Source: Ectobius pallidus (lineage: Eukaryota; Arthropoda; Insecta; Blattodea; Ectobiidae). From it: a DNA stretch of 64,000 bases. Position 1 is the stretch's first letter, and every line of letters starts with the position of its first letter. The notes under the pieces are model-generated. The model saw only the letters and a list, made by a program, of their open reading frames with translations. It was not told the origin of the DNA and ran no database searches. The position numbers and the translations under genes are program-made. Positions 1 through 9,924 of the stretch are shown one piece after another. Where the stretch lies: positions 116,267,938 through 116,331,937 of the forward strand of contig CAXKWD010000004.1 of the NCBI GenBank assembly GCA_964059195.1, read 5' to 3'.

Positions 1-318
1 TCTGTTCACAGGTTATGCTTTCAGCAAAAGAAGTGTGTCGCCTAAGGAAATTCTTTTACAGTCCGCTTGTTCTCTGCTTGCCCATACAATAACCTTTCCT
101 GCACGTTCCCCAAATTTAAATCCTATTGAGAATGTGTGGGCGAAAGTAAAAAAGCATATGAGAAGGAACTGGCCGAACCCATCTCCAGTGGGAACTATTT
201 CAAACTGCTTGGGACGCTGTGGCAGACAAGGATAATTATTTTCTAAACCTTCTAGAGTCAATGCCCAACAGAGTGAGGGAAGTTACAGTAATGGATGGTG
301 GATGGACTTCCTACTGAG
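1..318 (+). pseudogene. Tc1/mariner-type transposase, C-terminal remnant
   Basis: This is the last part of a DDE transposase, cut by the left edge. A frame through 35-235 contains the C-terminal block PARSPNLNPIENVWAKVKKH, which carries the third catalytic acid (the E of NPIENVW) typical of Tc1-like enzymes. A frameshift near 220-245 is needed to continue into the usual tail (ESMPNRVREV..., 250-317), which ends at a TGA at about 316. The protein would have cut and moved its own element in the nucleus; this copy is dead. The N-terminal DNA-binding part and first two catalytic aspartates are outside the window. No terminal inverted repeat is visible downstream. Confidence 0.75.
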
Positions 319-2040
319 CATGTGGCTCTTATTTTTCACTTATTCTTATTTAAGTTCGTTATTATGTTTCATTATGTCATCTTCTATTTTCAGTACCTTT
401 CTTATTATTTTATGCCACAGATACGCATTTGTTGTAAAATCATACTTTCTTTCATGTTTCCTTTTATGTGTGTCAAAAATTCGACACCAACAATGATAAT
501 TCATTAGAAGTAATTATTATTATTTTATTCCAGTCATTGCCGCGATTGAAAAAATAAACATACTCGTATATAAAAATAAAATATATAGGAGATCCCATTA
601 AGGCTCGAAACCTGGTCCCTCACGTTCAATTCCGATGTCTTAACCAGTAGGCTATTGCGAACAGATGAAAATGGCCTTCACAATTCTGATGAGATTGTAA
701 TATCCAAACTTGAAAATACGTTTAAGCTAAAGTTATTGATTTTGCACTACAAGTACCGTATTATAAAATAAAATCTTTAAAAAATGCTCCTTGAATAAAC
801 ATATTCCTCCCGAATTTATGTATTATTGATATTATAAGAACTTCCATGGAAGAATATGGCGGATGTGATGCATAAAGCCACAGCCTTGTACATACGTTCG
901 TTTTGGAACAAAAGTGACTAAATAATCAAGAAAATACATGGATAGACAAGACCCAGGTGTGAACCTAACCTTTAGTCTTCCTGTACATGCGCATATGCTC
1001 GTTCGTGGTACTTTATCAAATAACGCCCGACGTTTTTTATTTGACCCAGTTTACTTAAAAAAATCTATGATGTTTGAAGTCACTACAAAGAATTTACGCA
1101 GTAAACAAATGTAAAGGAGAGAAACATTCAGTTAACATTTCAATATTAACTTCCAGGATTTTTTTATTTTAATACCAGCAAGTGTTACGTACTAGCTTAT
1201 TATGCACCAAGCCTATAATGACATTCATTAAGCCGCAAGTATGTTTATAAAGTACATAAACGGAACCTCAACCTTCAAATTATTACTGAAATTGCTTTTC
1301 GATTATGAATGCCATTCTCCAAAAAGTACGTATAATATGGCTGTTGCTAGTGTTGTATATACTCTGTGCAACGTCGCTTCTGTTGCTTGAAACGTATAAT
1401 TATATTATTAATAATGCGGTAGTTTGCTACGGTGATGTATTTTTTATAAGAATTCCAATATCGCCTCTTTTTCCCTCCCTGTCATTTCCGATAGTGATAT
1501 GAGCAGGAACAATGATTTTTATTGGGGGTTTGAGCTAGGTTTTTATGATGACCAGAACGTCGAAGTCATGTTGTGAGGTATAGAAGTTCTTCTTTCTTAT
1601 TTTTGATACTTTGCACGCTCCATTGTGGTATTTTTAAACCAGCCACGGTTTTCGGAGAAAATTAAGTTCCGAGTGTCACGTGAGATATGACTTATAGTGG
1701 AGGCTTGTATGAGCCTCGGTGTGTATTGTTTACTCGGTTCTGTGAGGAATCTGTATATAAGTTGGCCTAGTATAGAGGAAGTAACGTGATCGTGGCAAAA
1801 AATAGAAATATATATAACACCGGGAAAACATGTTTCACGATGCCAAGAAACAGGAAAAAGTGTTGGAATGACGTATGTCCGTCTGTGAACAAGCACAGCG
1901 GGTAAACGGTTCGTTGTATTTACTTTTAATTAAGAATTTTTTTGGAATCTTATCGAACCGCCCAAAATTTGGTTTTTATAACTAAAATATTAAGAGGACT
2001 TTACATTAAAACAGAAAAAGATATACTGTATATTGTAAAG
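319..2040. other. No gene seen; AT-rich intergenic or intronic DNA
   Basis: Apart from the tRNA-like patch at 590-665, no coding, RNA or well-bounded repeat feature can be supported here. Short open frames at 1305-1502 (+) and 1597-1896 (-) have no recognisable motif and low-complexity composition. Confidence 0.5.
590..665 (-). repeat. tRNA-like SINE head, degenerate
   Basis: Read on the minus strand, the stretch has an A-box-like block (TAGCCTACTGGTTAAGAC) and about 35 bases later a B-box-like GGTTTCGAGCC. Spacing and order match a pol III tRNA promoter, but the stems do not close into a proper cloverleaf, so it is a tRNA-derived repeat remnant. An AT-rich tail follows at 545-590. No second copy of exactly this family was identified in the window. 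Confidence 0.4.
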
Positions 2041-2060
2041 GTGAAGTCAGAATGAAAATT

Positions 2061-2180
2061 CAATGCCATAGCCGGGATTTTGAACCAGGATTTTCGGTTC
2101 TCCGTGCCGATGCTCCAGCCAACTGAGCTACCATGGCAACGTGCCGGTACAATATTAAATTCTCCAACTGACTCACAAAT
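2061..2180 (-). repeat. tRNA-like repeat, inverted copy 1
   Basis: On the minus strand, 2065-2137 folds as a tRNA-like cloverleaf: a 7-bp acceptor stem (GCCATGG with CTATGGC), a perfect GCTC/GAGC D-stem, an anticodon stem with loop ACGGAGA (GGA in the anticodon position, but C rather than U at position 33), and a T-arm with TTCAAAA. It lacks the long variable arm of a true tRNA-Ser, so it is a repeat, not a working tRNA. The unit continues to 2180 as TTGTGAGTCAGTTGGAGAAT and stops where the LINE begins. The same unit is present in the opposite orientation at 4590-4720. Confidence 0.75.
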
Positions 2181-2182
2181 TG

Positions 2183-4485
2183 GAGTATTCCCGAATGCTT
2201 GGAAAATAGCTACAGTGAAAGTAATACCAAAACCTAATGCACCTAAAGGTAAATATACTACAAGCACACTTCGACCTATAAGTCTGATTCCAGTAATGGG
2301 TAAGATTTTTGAAAAGCTCATAATAGACAGAGTTATGTTCCAAGTGTACAGCAATAATCTCCTTCATGAAAATCAGTTCGGTTTCACTCCAGGCAGGTCA
2401 ACAGAAGATGCTATATTTACAGTAGTCAGTTGGATAAAAGAAACGTTCCACCAAGGCAAAGAGGGGTTACTCATTTCTCTGGACATATCTGGAGCCTTTA
2501 ACAATGCATGGTGGCCAAAAATTTTGGTTCAGCTACAGTCTATGAATTGTCCCAAGAACATCTTTAAACTAATTAAGAACTACTTTAGCAACAGACAGGC
2601 GCTACTAACATTATGCGGCGCCAAGACGACCGGAACTGTCACAAGAGGCTGCCCACAGGGATCCAGCTGCAGCCCTGGTTTCTGGATTATACTCTATGAT
2701 GACATTTTGAAGCAACGTCTACCAGACAACTGCACACTCGTGGCCTATGCAGACGACGTTATGTTGCTAGTAAGGTCCAAAACTACAGAAAATCTAAATT
2801 TTATTGCAAATTCAGCTCTCGATTCACTCTATCGTTGGGGCTGTGAAAATAAGCTTAGTTTTAATCCTTCCAAAACTGTGGGTCTCCTGGTCTCACGAAG
2901 ACGAAATATCTCGGAACCAAACATTCGAATGAATCTGGAACGGATAAAAGTCACAGACAGATTATTTTATCTCGGGATTACCCTAGACAGAAAACTGACG
3001 TTTCGATCACACTTTGAATCATTACAACTTAAGGCCACCAAATTACTTTCAGGACTATCTATCGCAGTAAGACCTTCTTGGGGTCTAAACTCAGCTATTC
3101 TTAAAACCATATATCGAGGTGCAGCCGAACCAATGATTTTATATTGTGTGTCAGCATTTCAGGAAGTACTAACCAAGAAATGGGCTCAAAAGAAACTGGC
3201 TCAAATACAACGCGGATTTGCATTAAAGGTCTCAAGGGCATACCGCACAGTTTCTACTGATGCTGCATTGAATCTGGCCGGAATAGAACCTCTTCATTTG
3301 ACGGGAATGTATAGGGCAAGATTGACTAACATCAAGAAAGGACGTTTAGATTTCAACCCAGACACCACTGATGAAGTTGAACGCCCGGTCCATTTTCTAA
3401 CTGCTGGCCACCCAGCTATAGACGCTTGCCCTGTCCAACGAAGCTGTCTGCACGAACATGACATCCTCATATATACTGATGGATCCCGCCTCACTGCCGA
3501 TGATCAGACTGCATTAGTTGGTTGTGCTTTTGTCGTCTATGAAGGCGAGTCGGAAGTAGCCACTAATCAGTATAGACTCTCGCCCACATGTACAGTTTTT
3601 CAAGCGGAACTCCTTGCACTGAAGAAAGCCATAGAGTGGAGCGTCAACGGTTTGCAAAATGTTCGCATCTTGAGTGATTCTCAATCAGCACTTGCAGCTA
3701 TTGACGACAAATATAACATGAATCCAATAGCAGCTGATATTAGAAAAGCAGTCTACAGTTATGAAAAACATACATGTTTAGATTGGGTGAAAGGACATAT
3801 GGGGAACGAAGGCAACGAGAGAGCAGATGAGCTTGCCTTGCCAAGGCAGCCGCAAATTTATGCAGTGGGTATGAGTATACAAAATGCCCTCTTTCGTATG
3901 TTAAGAAAAAATTGAAGGAGGATATGCTAAATAAGTGGAATCTACAGTGGACAAACAGTTATAATGGACAATGGACAAAGATAGTGTTTTTTCCAACAGC
4001 CAAAGACAGACTAGACTCCAAGAATTAAGAACCGAGTTTTATAATGACTCAATTTATGACAGAACATGGCAAATTCAAGTCATATTTTAAACGCTTTAAA
4101 ATTGATAATTCAAATGATACTTCATGCTCCTGTCTTCACCAGAATCAAACAGTCAACCATCTGTTATTTGAGTGCCCAGTGGTTGAACGACAGAGACACC
4201 TCTTAGAACTCCATTTTGATTTTTGCAACATAAGATTCGAACCACCTTTAAACACAAATGTTCAAAAAACAGTGTTGTTTCACACAGTTCCAGAAATTTG
4301 TCAGTGACATTTTCAAGGTTTTGTAGAGATAAGTGTTACAGATTCATGGCAAAATTATTTCATATTTCTTGTATTGATTCGCAATAACATATTTTAGTAT
4401 GTATTTTGTTAAACTATAGCCCTAGCATATATTTGTACAGTAGGGCTTTTTCTCGTTGGAGACACAATAATAATAATATACCACC
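2183..4485 (+). pseudogene. Non-LTR retrotransposon (LINE) with RT and RNase H, 5'-truncated, frameshifted
   Basis: The open frame through 2183-3915 encodes the RT fingers and palm (TLRPISLIPVMGKIFEKLI, FTPGRSTEDA, LDISGAFNN), the GCPQGSSCSP motif and catalytic YADD (2746-2757). An RNase H domain follows: YTDGS (3472-3486), FQAELLALKKAIEW, LSDSQSALA and VKGHMGNEGNERADELA. RT plus RNase H points to the I/R1/LOA-like LINE groups. A frameshift near 3850-3870 moves the continuing frame to about 4020, and another frame (4044-4307) carries the C-terminal zinc knuckle CSC...H...C. A 3' UTR ends in AATAATAATA at about 4470-4483. ORF1 and the endonuclease are absent, as in 5'-truncated insertions. The apparent start codon at 2080 lies in the neighbouring tRNA-like repeat and is not a real start. 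Confidence 0.9.
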
Positions 4486-4553
4486 AGGCGTACTGAATAT
4501 GAGATACGAACCCAGTGGCGACTTACAACCTGTAAGTACTTTAAGACCCGGTC

Positions 4554-4778
4554 ACAGTGGAATGATAATTCTTTCACACTGACTGGGATTGTGAGTCAGT
4601 TGGAGAATTTAATGTTGTCCCGGCACGTTGCCATGGTAGCTCAGTTGGTTAGAACATCGGCACGGAGAGCCGAAGATCCTGGTTCAAATCCCGGCTATGG
4701 CATTGAATTTTTCATTCTGACTTCACTTTTCCATCTTAGCTACACACGGCCAGTGTGAAAGAATTATCATTATACTGT
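4554..4778 (+). mobile_element. TIR element carrying a tRNA-like core
   Basis: A 21-bp perfect inverted repeat (4561-4581 and 4751-4771, AATGATAATTCTTTCACACT plus G) extends outward to about 28 bp with few mismatches (ACAGT at both ends). It encloses a tRNA-like cloverleaf at 4630-4701: 7-bp acceptor stem, 5-bp TCGGC/GCCGA anticodon stem, loop ACGGAGA, T-arm TTCAAAT. The tRNA core matches the inverted copy at 2061-2180 closely, but that copy lacks the terminal repeats. No clear target-site duplication is seen. It is either a MITE that captured a tRNA-like sequence or a SINE sitting inside a MITE. Confidence 0.6.
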
Positions 4779-4789
4779 ATATTGTTTTA

Positions 4790-6150
4790 AAAAGGACTAA
4801 ACGATTTTATTATAAATATAAAATTGAATACTTCTAACTATGGCTAATAAAAAGCTACATCCGTTTTTCTGTATTAAAAAAAACTTGGGGGTACGTCACT
4901 GTATCCACAATGCTTCTATATTATCTCCCTTATATCAGGTGAAAATCTATCAGATTAAAGCTGTAGAGAAAATTAAAATAACTTTTTTTTTGTAAAACCA
5001 TTTCTTTACAAATTTAATAGGTATCAAGATAAAAACGAAATAAATATTAGTTAAATGTGAATATCAGAACAACCAATAACTAAAATATGAATGATAATCT
5101 TTTGTTACCAATAGTGACAGGAAACTATAATCTACTTTTTATGAAATGCAGTCAGTTTACCTTAGTCGCAATAAACACACAATATGCCGCAATATGTGTT
5201 TTGAAATTCACATCTATTTTGTGATTTTATTTATATAGGTCTACTGTGCGTCGTAGTTTTCTCTGAACAGCAATTTGTCAACCTTCATCTCGGATGCATG
5301 TGTCCTAATGCTTGTCCAGGTTGTATGGAACTGTACCTGTGGTCTGTGTGTTCATATCGATAAGCTATCTTTAGATTATGAATTCCCATAAGAACTCGAT
5401 AATTAAAACTGCTGTACCGACGGTGTTCTCAATTCCAAATGCTCCAAAAACTGAAGCTACCAGCACTACGAAAATGCAATGAATATGACTAAAATATGAC
5501 TAAAAAGCCCAGACTAAAAGATTAAGAAGGCAGGATCTTTGAATAAAGGGTCTAGTGTAAATTTGTATTCCTACAGACTTCTTGCCAGGAGAGTTCTATA
5601 GTTTTTTTTAATAGACATGCAAACATTGAATTAAAGGGGACTTTTTGTCTTGTTGAATGGAGTTCTTCCTGCAATAATTGAGGGTAGGTAGACCTACAAT
5701 TGAAGTCGTATGATGCCATAAAAGATAAAAGACAAACAAAATACAGTGAAGTTATTTATTCCTGGCAGCGGTGAAACGCGTTTCAGGGGAAGGGCCTTCA
5801 GAGGTGGGAGTTGAATTCAAGCCATCTTCCCCACCCGCGAGTCATGACAGGCGTAGCCGTATACTTATTCAGCACGATGTGACTGCCCTGAAGGCTGGCG
5901 ACTGAACGAATCACCACCCCTTCAAACGAGAATATTTCGATATAGACTGTTCCTTACTACTGCTCATTTCTCTGCGCACTGCCGGCTAGAAGTAATTGCA
6001 CTGTACACTCTCAACAATGAAGTGCAGGATGAACAGCGTGACACCCTATATTCAAATAATTCCCTTTAATATCATTTATAATTTAAATGGTTTTAAAGGA
6101 AAAATACTAGGCCTAGATATGATTCTTAACAGTAGCTATTTATAGTGTTA
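4790..6150. other. No gene seen
   Basis: AT-rich sequence with no supported gene. A GC-richer stretch at 5760-5910 is probably repeat-derived, but no second copy occurs in the window. A minus-strand open stretch ending near 5245 was considered as an exon and not accepted. Confidence 0.45.
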
Positions 6151-6159
6151 TACGCAATC

Positions 6160-6560
6160 CGATCAAAGTTGTGAGAAGTTCCCCAACTACCGGGTATATT
6201 CCCGCGGTCTAGTTGCAATACCGGGCACGGAGAATTCAGACTTCCAAATACTACTTACAGAGGTCGACTGGAATCTGAAAGCTTCGCGGCCGTTAAAATT
6301 CGAACATGCCGTTGGCAGTGCGCATGCGTGGAGTGCTAAAGTCCACAGTGAAAATATAGTCCACGGCTCCACGCGCTTTAGTTAACCAAGTGGGTACTAG
6401 CGTGATACCGTCAATGTTTTCAACTCAGCACGTTTCACTTGCATTCGAATTCCCGCCGCCTCTGTTTCTGACGTGGCCCATGCTTTCAGTTTGAGGGCGA
6501 GCTCTGTACGCTACATGGATATATTGTAATTTCACTTCAGGGACTCAGTTATGGGGAAAG
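6160..6560 (-). promoter_or_regulatory. CpG-rich promoter-like stretch with NRF-1-like site and splice donor
   Basis: This 400-base stretch is clearly richer in CpG than its surroundings. It contains TGCGCATGCGT at 6319-6329, matching the palindromic NRF-1/ALPAL-type motif of housekeeping promoters. On the minus strand a consensus donor (GACCTCT followed by GTAAGTAG, boundary near 6258) lies about 60 bases beyond the motif, the layout expected of a non-coding first exon. No coding sequence is recognised. It could be the promoter of an unseen minus-strand gene, or a fortuitous GC-rich repeat. Confidence 0.35.
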
Positions 6561-7055
6561 ATGGTACAGCCTATTTCTCCAAACCTACGAGCAAAAATCG
6601 TATTTTTAGCTTGAATAGTTCTTAACCTACTATGAAACGAATGTTTGTATGCATTAGAATTGCAGCAAGAGCTGAGGTATGATATCATTGGTACGTAAAT
6701 CTAATTTATATGACCTGTATATTATTAGAAAGCTCTTATTGTAGCCCGCCTGAAGGCTCTAGTCTGTCAATGGTGAACAAACAGCAATAAACACAAGCGT
6801 ATTTTCTTGACATGCTCTGATAAAAAAAACAGACGTGATTTGACAGTTGGCTAGCGTAGGACATTTTCTAGTGACTATTTCAATAGGCTTTATACTATGT
6901 CGTAAGTAAACAACAGCAAATCACGGCAATAAAACAAGAGAGAAGCCAGGCCAGACACATTATTTTTAGAGTGTATATAGGTCTACCTAATATTTTTAAA
7001 GCGTTCTATATAAAAAGAAGAGTAAAACTTTATTTTAAAAAATCTCAATATCTCA

Positions 7056-7211
7056 CTGCGATTACTGTTTCACGCATCTGCTGAATCCAGTTTTCTTGTC
7101 ACCAAGGACGCATACTGGACGACTGAAGTACCAGGTAGTACTTATCATGTTTCATTTCAGGCACCTCAACAAGCTTTGTCACATGTACACTGTGGCAACG
7201 TTTATCGAGTC
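7056..7211. other. Unassigned stretch with a minus-strand AATAAA
   Basis: On the minus strand a pyrimidine-poor AG acceptor-like site near 7125 is followed by a short open stretch and an AATAAA near 7030. It was considered as a terminal exon of the E2 gene; the translation does not resemble an E2 C-terminus, so it is left unassigned. Confidence 0.2.
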
Positions 7212-7212
7212 C

Positions 7213-7365
7213 TAAAAAGGAAACCTGAAGTAAAAATAAAAATAATAATAAATAATAAAAAAAATCCAATACATCTATCTCACTCTAGCACATTACTCCT
7301 ATGACTTAAGAGTGAAACAGACACAGCCTACTGGTTTTTGTTTACTTCAGGTTTCTTTCTTAGCC
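7213..7365. mobile_element. Small palindromic MITE, copy 1
   Basis: Terminal inverted repeats CTAAAAAGGAAACCTGAAGT (left) and the reverse complement of CTAAGAAAGAAACCTGAAGT (right) bound about 150 bases. The core (TCTCACTCTAGCACATTA...GACTTAAGAGTG) recurs in the copy at 20493-20604. There is no coding capacity. An internal AT-rich (AATAATA) expansion distinguishes this copy. Confidence 0.65.
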
Positions 7366-7869
7366 CGTCTTGGGTATAGATATTGCTTACTTCTTCTTAA
7401 CTAAAACTTAATACCTGTTCTATTATTTCTTAAATTTAAAATTCAGATTTCCAATAATGAAGAATATTGTGAATTTTTCTCTTAATATAGTTAACATATT
7501 TTGTGATGTGTTTATGTATTTTCCCAAGTCATTTGATATGTTGAGAATATTGTTCTAGTTACTCGCCACATGGAGCGCTAGTGTCGCCCAGCTAATCTTC
7601 TGTCATAGGAATTTTAACGCAATTTCCTTATACTGCGGTATTAGCACAGACACGTTCACTATAAGGTGACAGAAATGTACTTCCAGTTCACTATAAATCA
7701 CAAACACAATAAACAGTAAGACTTACTGACGGGGAGTTACTGACAAACACTGATACGAGAGCTGTGTAGCGCACATTCGAACTCTTTGAAGCTTCAACTC
7801 GTTTCATGATTGTGACTATAAAAACGCGAACTCTTTAAAGGACTCGATGGTTTGCTAAGAAGGCGACGA
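7366..7869. other. No gene seen
   Basis: AT-rich sequence without coding or RNA signal, between the MITE and the LINE remnant. Confidence 0.45.
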
Positions 7870-8591
7870 TAAACTAGCATCACATATGCTGCAGAAGCCT
7901 GGTTCCATCTAACATCCCGCAGAGCCAGACATAAACTGTACAAATACAAAGATATTTTCTTATATTCAGCACAAAAGCATATACAACTGTTTCCAGCACC
8001 TCCCTTCAAGCAATAGCAGGCATAATGCCCATTGACCTAGCCATACTCCTAAACAATGACATTAAAGCCATCTCATCAGCTAAACCCACAAACGCAGTCA
8101 TCCCCATTCTAAAACTGACCGAAACCAAAACTAGATCCAAGATTATCCACCCCAAACACGATCACATCAATATCGATATAACAGGAACATTGGGAAATGC
8201 GGACTTTCAGCTATTCACTGACGGATCCAAAACAGAAAAACATGTCGGCGCTGGGATGGTAGTGATGAAAAATACCAAAGAAATTTATTCTGATACAAGA
8301 AAACTTGGTCTCGACTGCTCCGTCTTCCAAGCTGAACCCATCGGGATCAGTCTGGCAGTAAATTGGATAAGCCACCAACGGACAGAAAACACAACATATG
8401 CAATACACGTGGACTCCAAAGCAGCACTCTTCGCAATCGCAAACAAAAGGACAACCCATCCAATAGCAGTTGACTTAAGAAACAAAATAATCAACAAGAA
8501 GTCAACACCCATCAGCCTCCACAGGGTTAAGGGTCACACAGGTCTCCAAGGGAATGAAAGAGCGGACTACCTTGCAAGGATTGCAGCCAAG
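7870..8591 (+). pseudogene. LINE remnant with RNase H domain
   Basis: The frame starting near 7877 (TSITYAAEAWFHLTSRRARH) shifts at about 7985 to a frame reading STSLQAIAGIMPIDLAILL, the standard post-RT segment of RNase H-bearing LINEs. It then runs open to 8591 with LFTDGS (D1), SVFQAEPIGISLAVNWI (E), IHVDSKAALFAIA (D2) and LHRVKGHTGLQGNERADYLA (H, D3), so all four RNase H catalytic positions are visible. The RT catalytic core is missing from the 5' side. The frame is cut at about 8592 by a different repeat and ends in the filler codons GAHMIFSRGGQFF. A LINE-type 3' tail at 9240-9398 may be the displaced end of the same insertion. Confidence 0.85.
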
Positions 8592-9090
8592 GGCGCCCAT
8601 ATGATATTTTCTAGAGGGGGCCAATTTTTTTAAGTAATTATTTTTTTGTCGCTTTAACTTCTTGGGCCACTTTGTAACATTAACGGTGTATTAATAATAT
8701 AATAAGTGCAAAAATGATGTAGCCAGAAAATAATTTCGGGAGCATCGAAAGTGCATGGGGGGGGTTTGGGGGGTATGGAATATCCCCCAAGAAAGGGGGG
8801 TCGGGGTCCTTCCTTTGAAATTTTTTTAATATTGAACTAACGAAAATCACAATTTATGCTATTTTAGCACTGAAAAACTAGTTATCAAATTTGTTTACAA
8901 TACTCCTGAGACATGTCAACTTAAACAAGAAATTATTACCTAAGTTGGGAGTCCACCCCCGGAAAATGTTTAAATATTGAACAAATGAAAATCACATTTT
9001 ACGCTATTTTAGCACAGAAAAACTAGTTAGCAAATTTGTTTACCATACTCCTAAGACATGCCAACATAAACAAGAAATTGTTACCTAAGT
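8592..9090 (+). mobile_element. Element with about 135-bp tandem units, copy 1
   Basis: A G-run-rich head (8592-8810, GGGGGGTTTGGGGGG) is followed by two tandem units of about 135-140 bases (8811-8950, 8951-9090). Each holds ACGCTATTTTAGCAC-like text, GAAAAACTAGTTA, AATTTGTTTAC and ACAAGAAATT.TTACCTAAG. The same head and units occur at 34030-34962. It interrupts the LINE at 8591. Confidence 0.7.
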
Positions 9091-9239
9091 TGTAATACTT
9101 AATACTATTTATAAGAAAAGTTAAATAACACATGGAAAAATGGAAATAATAGCCCACTGAATATGTGATGGAAACAAAATAATTGCTATATCATATTTGA
9201 CACACCAACAAAACTTATTTAATTTAGACTAAATTCACT

Positions 9240-9398
9240 ACTGTATATGTATGTATCTAGTGTATAAGAATTACTTATAGAACTATGTTAGTGTATTTGT
9301 TTGTTTCTTCTTTTCTGTCTCTGGTTGAGTGTAAGAGAAGGCCCTAAGGCCTTAACTCTGCCAGATTAAATAAAGATTTATTTATTTATTTATTTATA
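9240..9398 (+). repeat. LINE 3' UTR and (ATTT)n tail
   Basis: The block GAAGGCCCTAAGGCCTTAAC, then TCTGCCAGATTAAATAAA and an (ATTT)n microsatellite (9375-9398), is the 3' end style of many insect LINEs. It probably belongs with the RNase H remnant at 7870-8591, separated by the inserted element. Confidence 0.6.
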
Positions 9399-9715
9399 TT
9401 GCGGAAGATGAGCCAGATTTCTTTTTATTCTTCAAATAAGGACTTTAATTCGTCACTTCACATAAATAAAGTAATAGATTATTAATTAACTAGTAAATCG
9501 TAAATAAGCAATTATTTCGCGAGTGGAGTTACAATTCGCGTTTAATCGCGACAGTACAAGTTATTAATTATGAGGACAATCGCTATATTCTTAATGGTAA
9601 TAGACGTTAATTATATAACTTATTACGTCGATTGGTTGTTCCGTTCGTTTCGCATAAACTTTGAGGTATTAGCTTATACAAAAGGTATAATCAATAAAAT
9701 AGAGTAAAAACATAC
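9399..9715. other. Intron sequence of the E2 gene, nothing else seen
   Basis: AT-rich sequence directly downstream (in the minus direction) of the E2 exon; it begins with the GTATGTTTTT donor. Confidence 0.5.
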
Positions 9716-9834
9716 CGTTTGGATGGTAAACATGGTGATCAAACATTACAACGGGGACTTCAAACGGGTACTGCGGACCGAAATTCAGCCGCAGTCGCAG
9801 CTCCATCCCCTCGTACGGAGTTCCAGGAGGCCCG
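9716..9834 (-). CDS. Ubiquitin-conjugating enzyme E2, exon 3 (internal)
   Basis: This 119-nt exon lies between an acceptor (TTTGTTTATAATTTCAG, read on minus) and a donor (AACG/GTATGTTTTT). It encodes the UBC-fold segment GPPGTPYEGMELRLRLNFGP, then a YPF block, and ends in VYHPN, the His-Pro-Asn motif that precedes the catalytic cysteine in E2 enzymes. E2s receive ubiquitin from E1 as a thioester and pass it to substrates, usually with an E3. The first base completes the AA-C asparagine codon left by exon 2, and the last G begins the next codon. The usual PP after YPF is replaced by VP. The exon with the active-site cysteine was not found in the window. The subfamily cannot be assigned from 40 residues. 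An overlapping plus-strand open frame is only its antisense shadow. Confidence 0.93.
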
Positions 9835-9924
9835 CTGAAATTATAAACAAAAACATTAAATTACTACAATGCATGTTAACATTAGCAGGCAGCTCATTCA
9901 ATTTCAAAATTCAATCTACATTAA

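Noticed and set aside
2080..2182. Start codon and first 34 codons of the 611-codon open frame
   Set aside because: They lie in the inverted tRNA-like repeat; the LINE homology starts at about 2183.
4630..4701. Functional tRNA (anticodon GGA)
   Set aside because: Mismatched T- and D-stems, C at position 33, no long variable arm expected of tRNA-Ser, and a duplicated repeat context.
5233..5345. Minus-strand terminal exon (reads ...THASEMKVDKLLFRENYDAQ and stop)
   Set aside because: There is an AG but no pyrimidine tract, and no fit to E2 C-termini.
7030..7140. Last exon of the E2 gene with AATAAA
   Set aside because: In the required phase the product is short and unlike any E2; the catalytic exon would still be missing.
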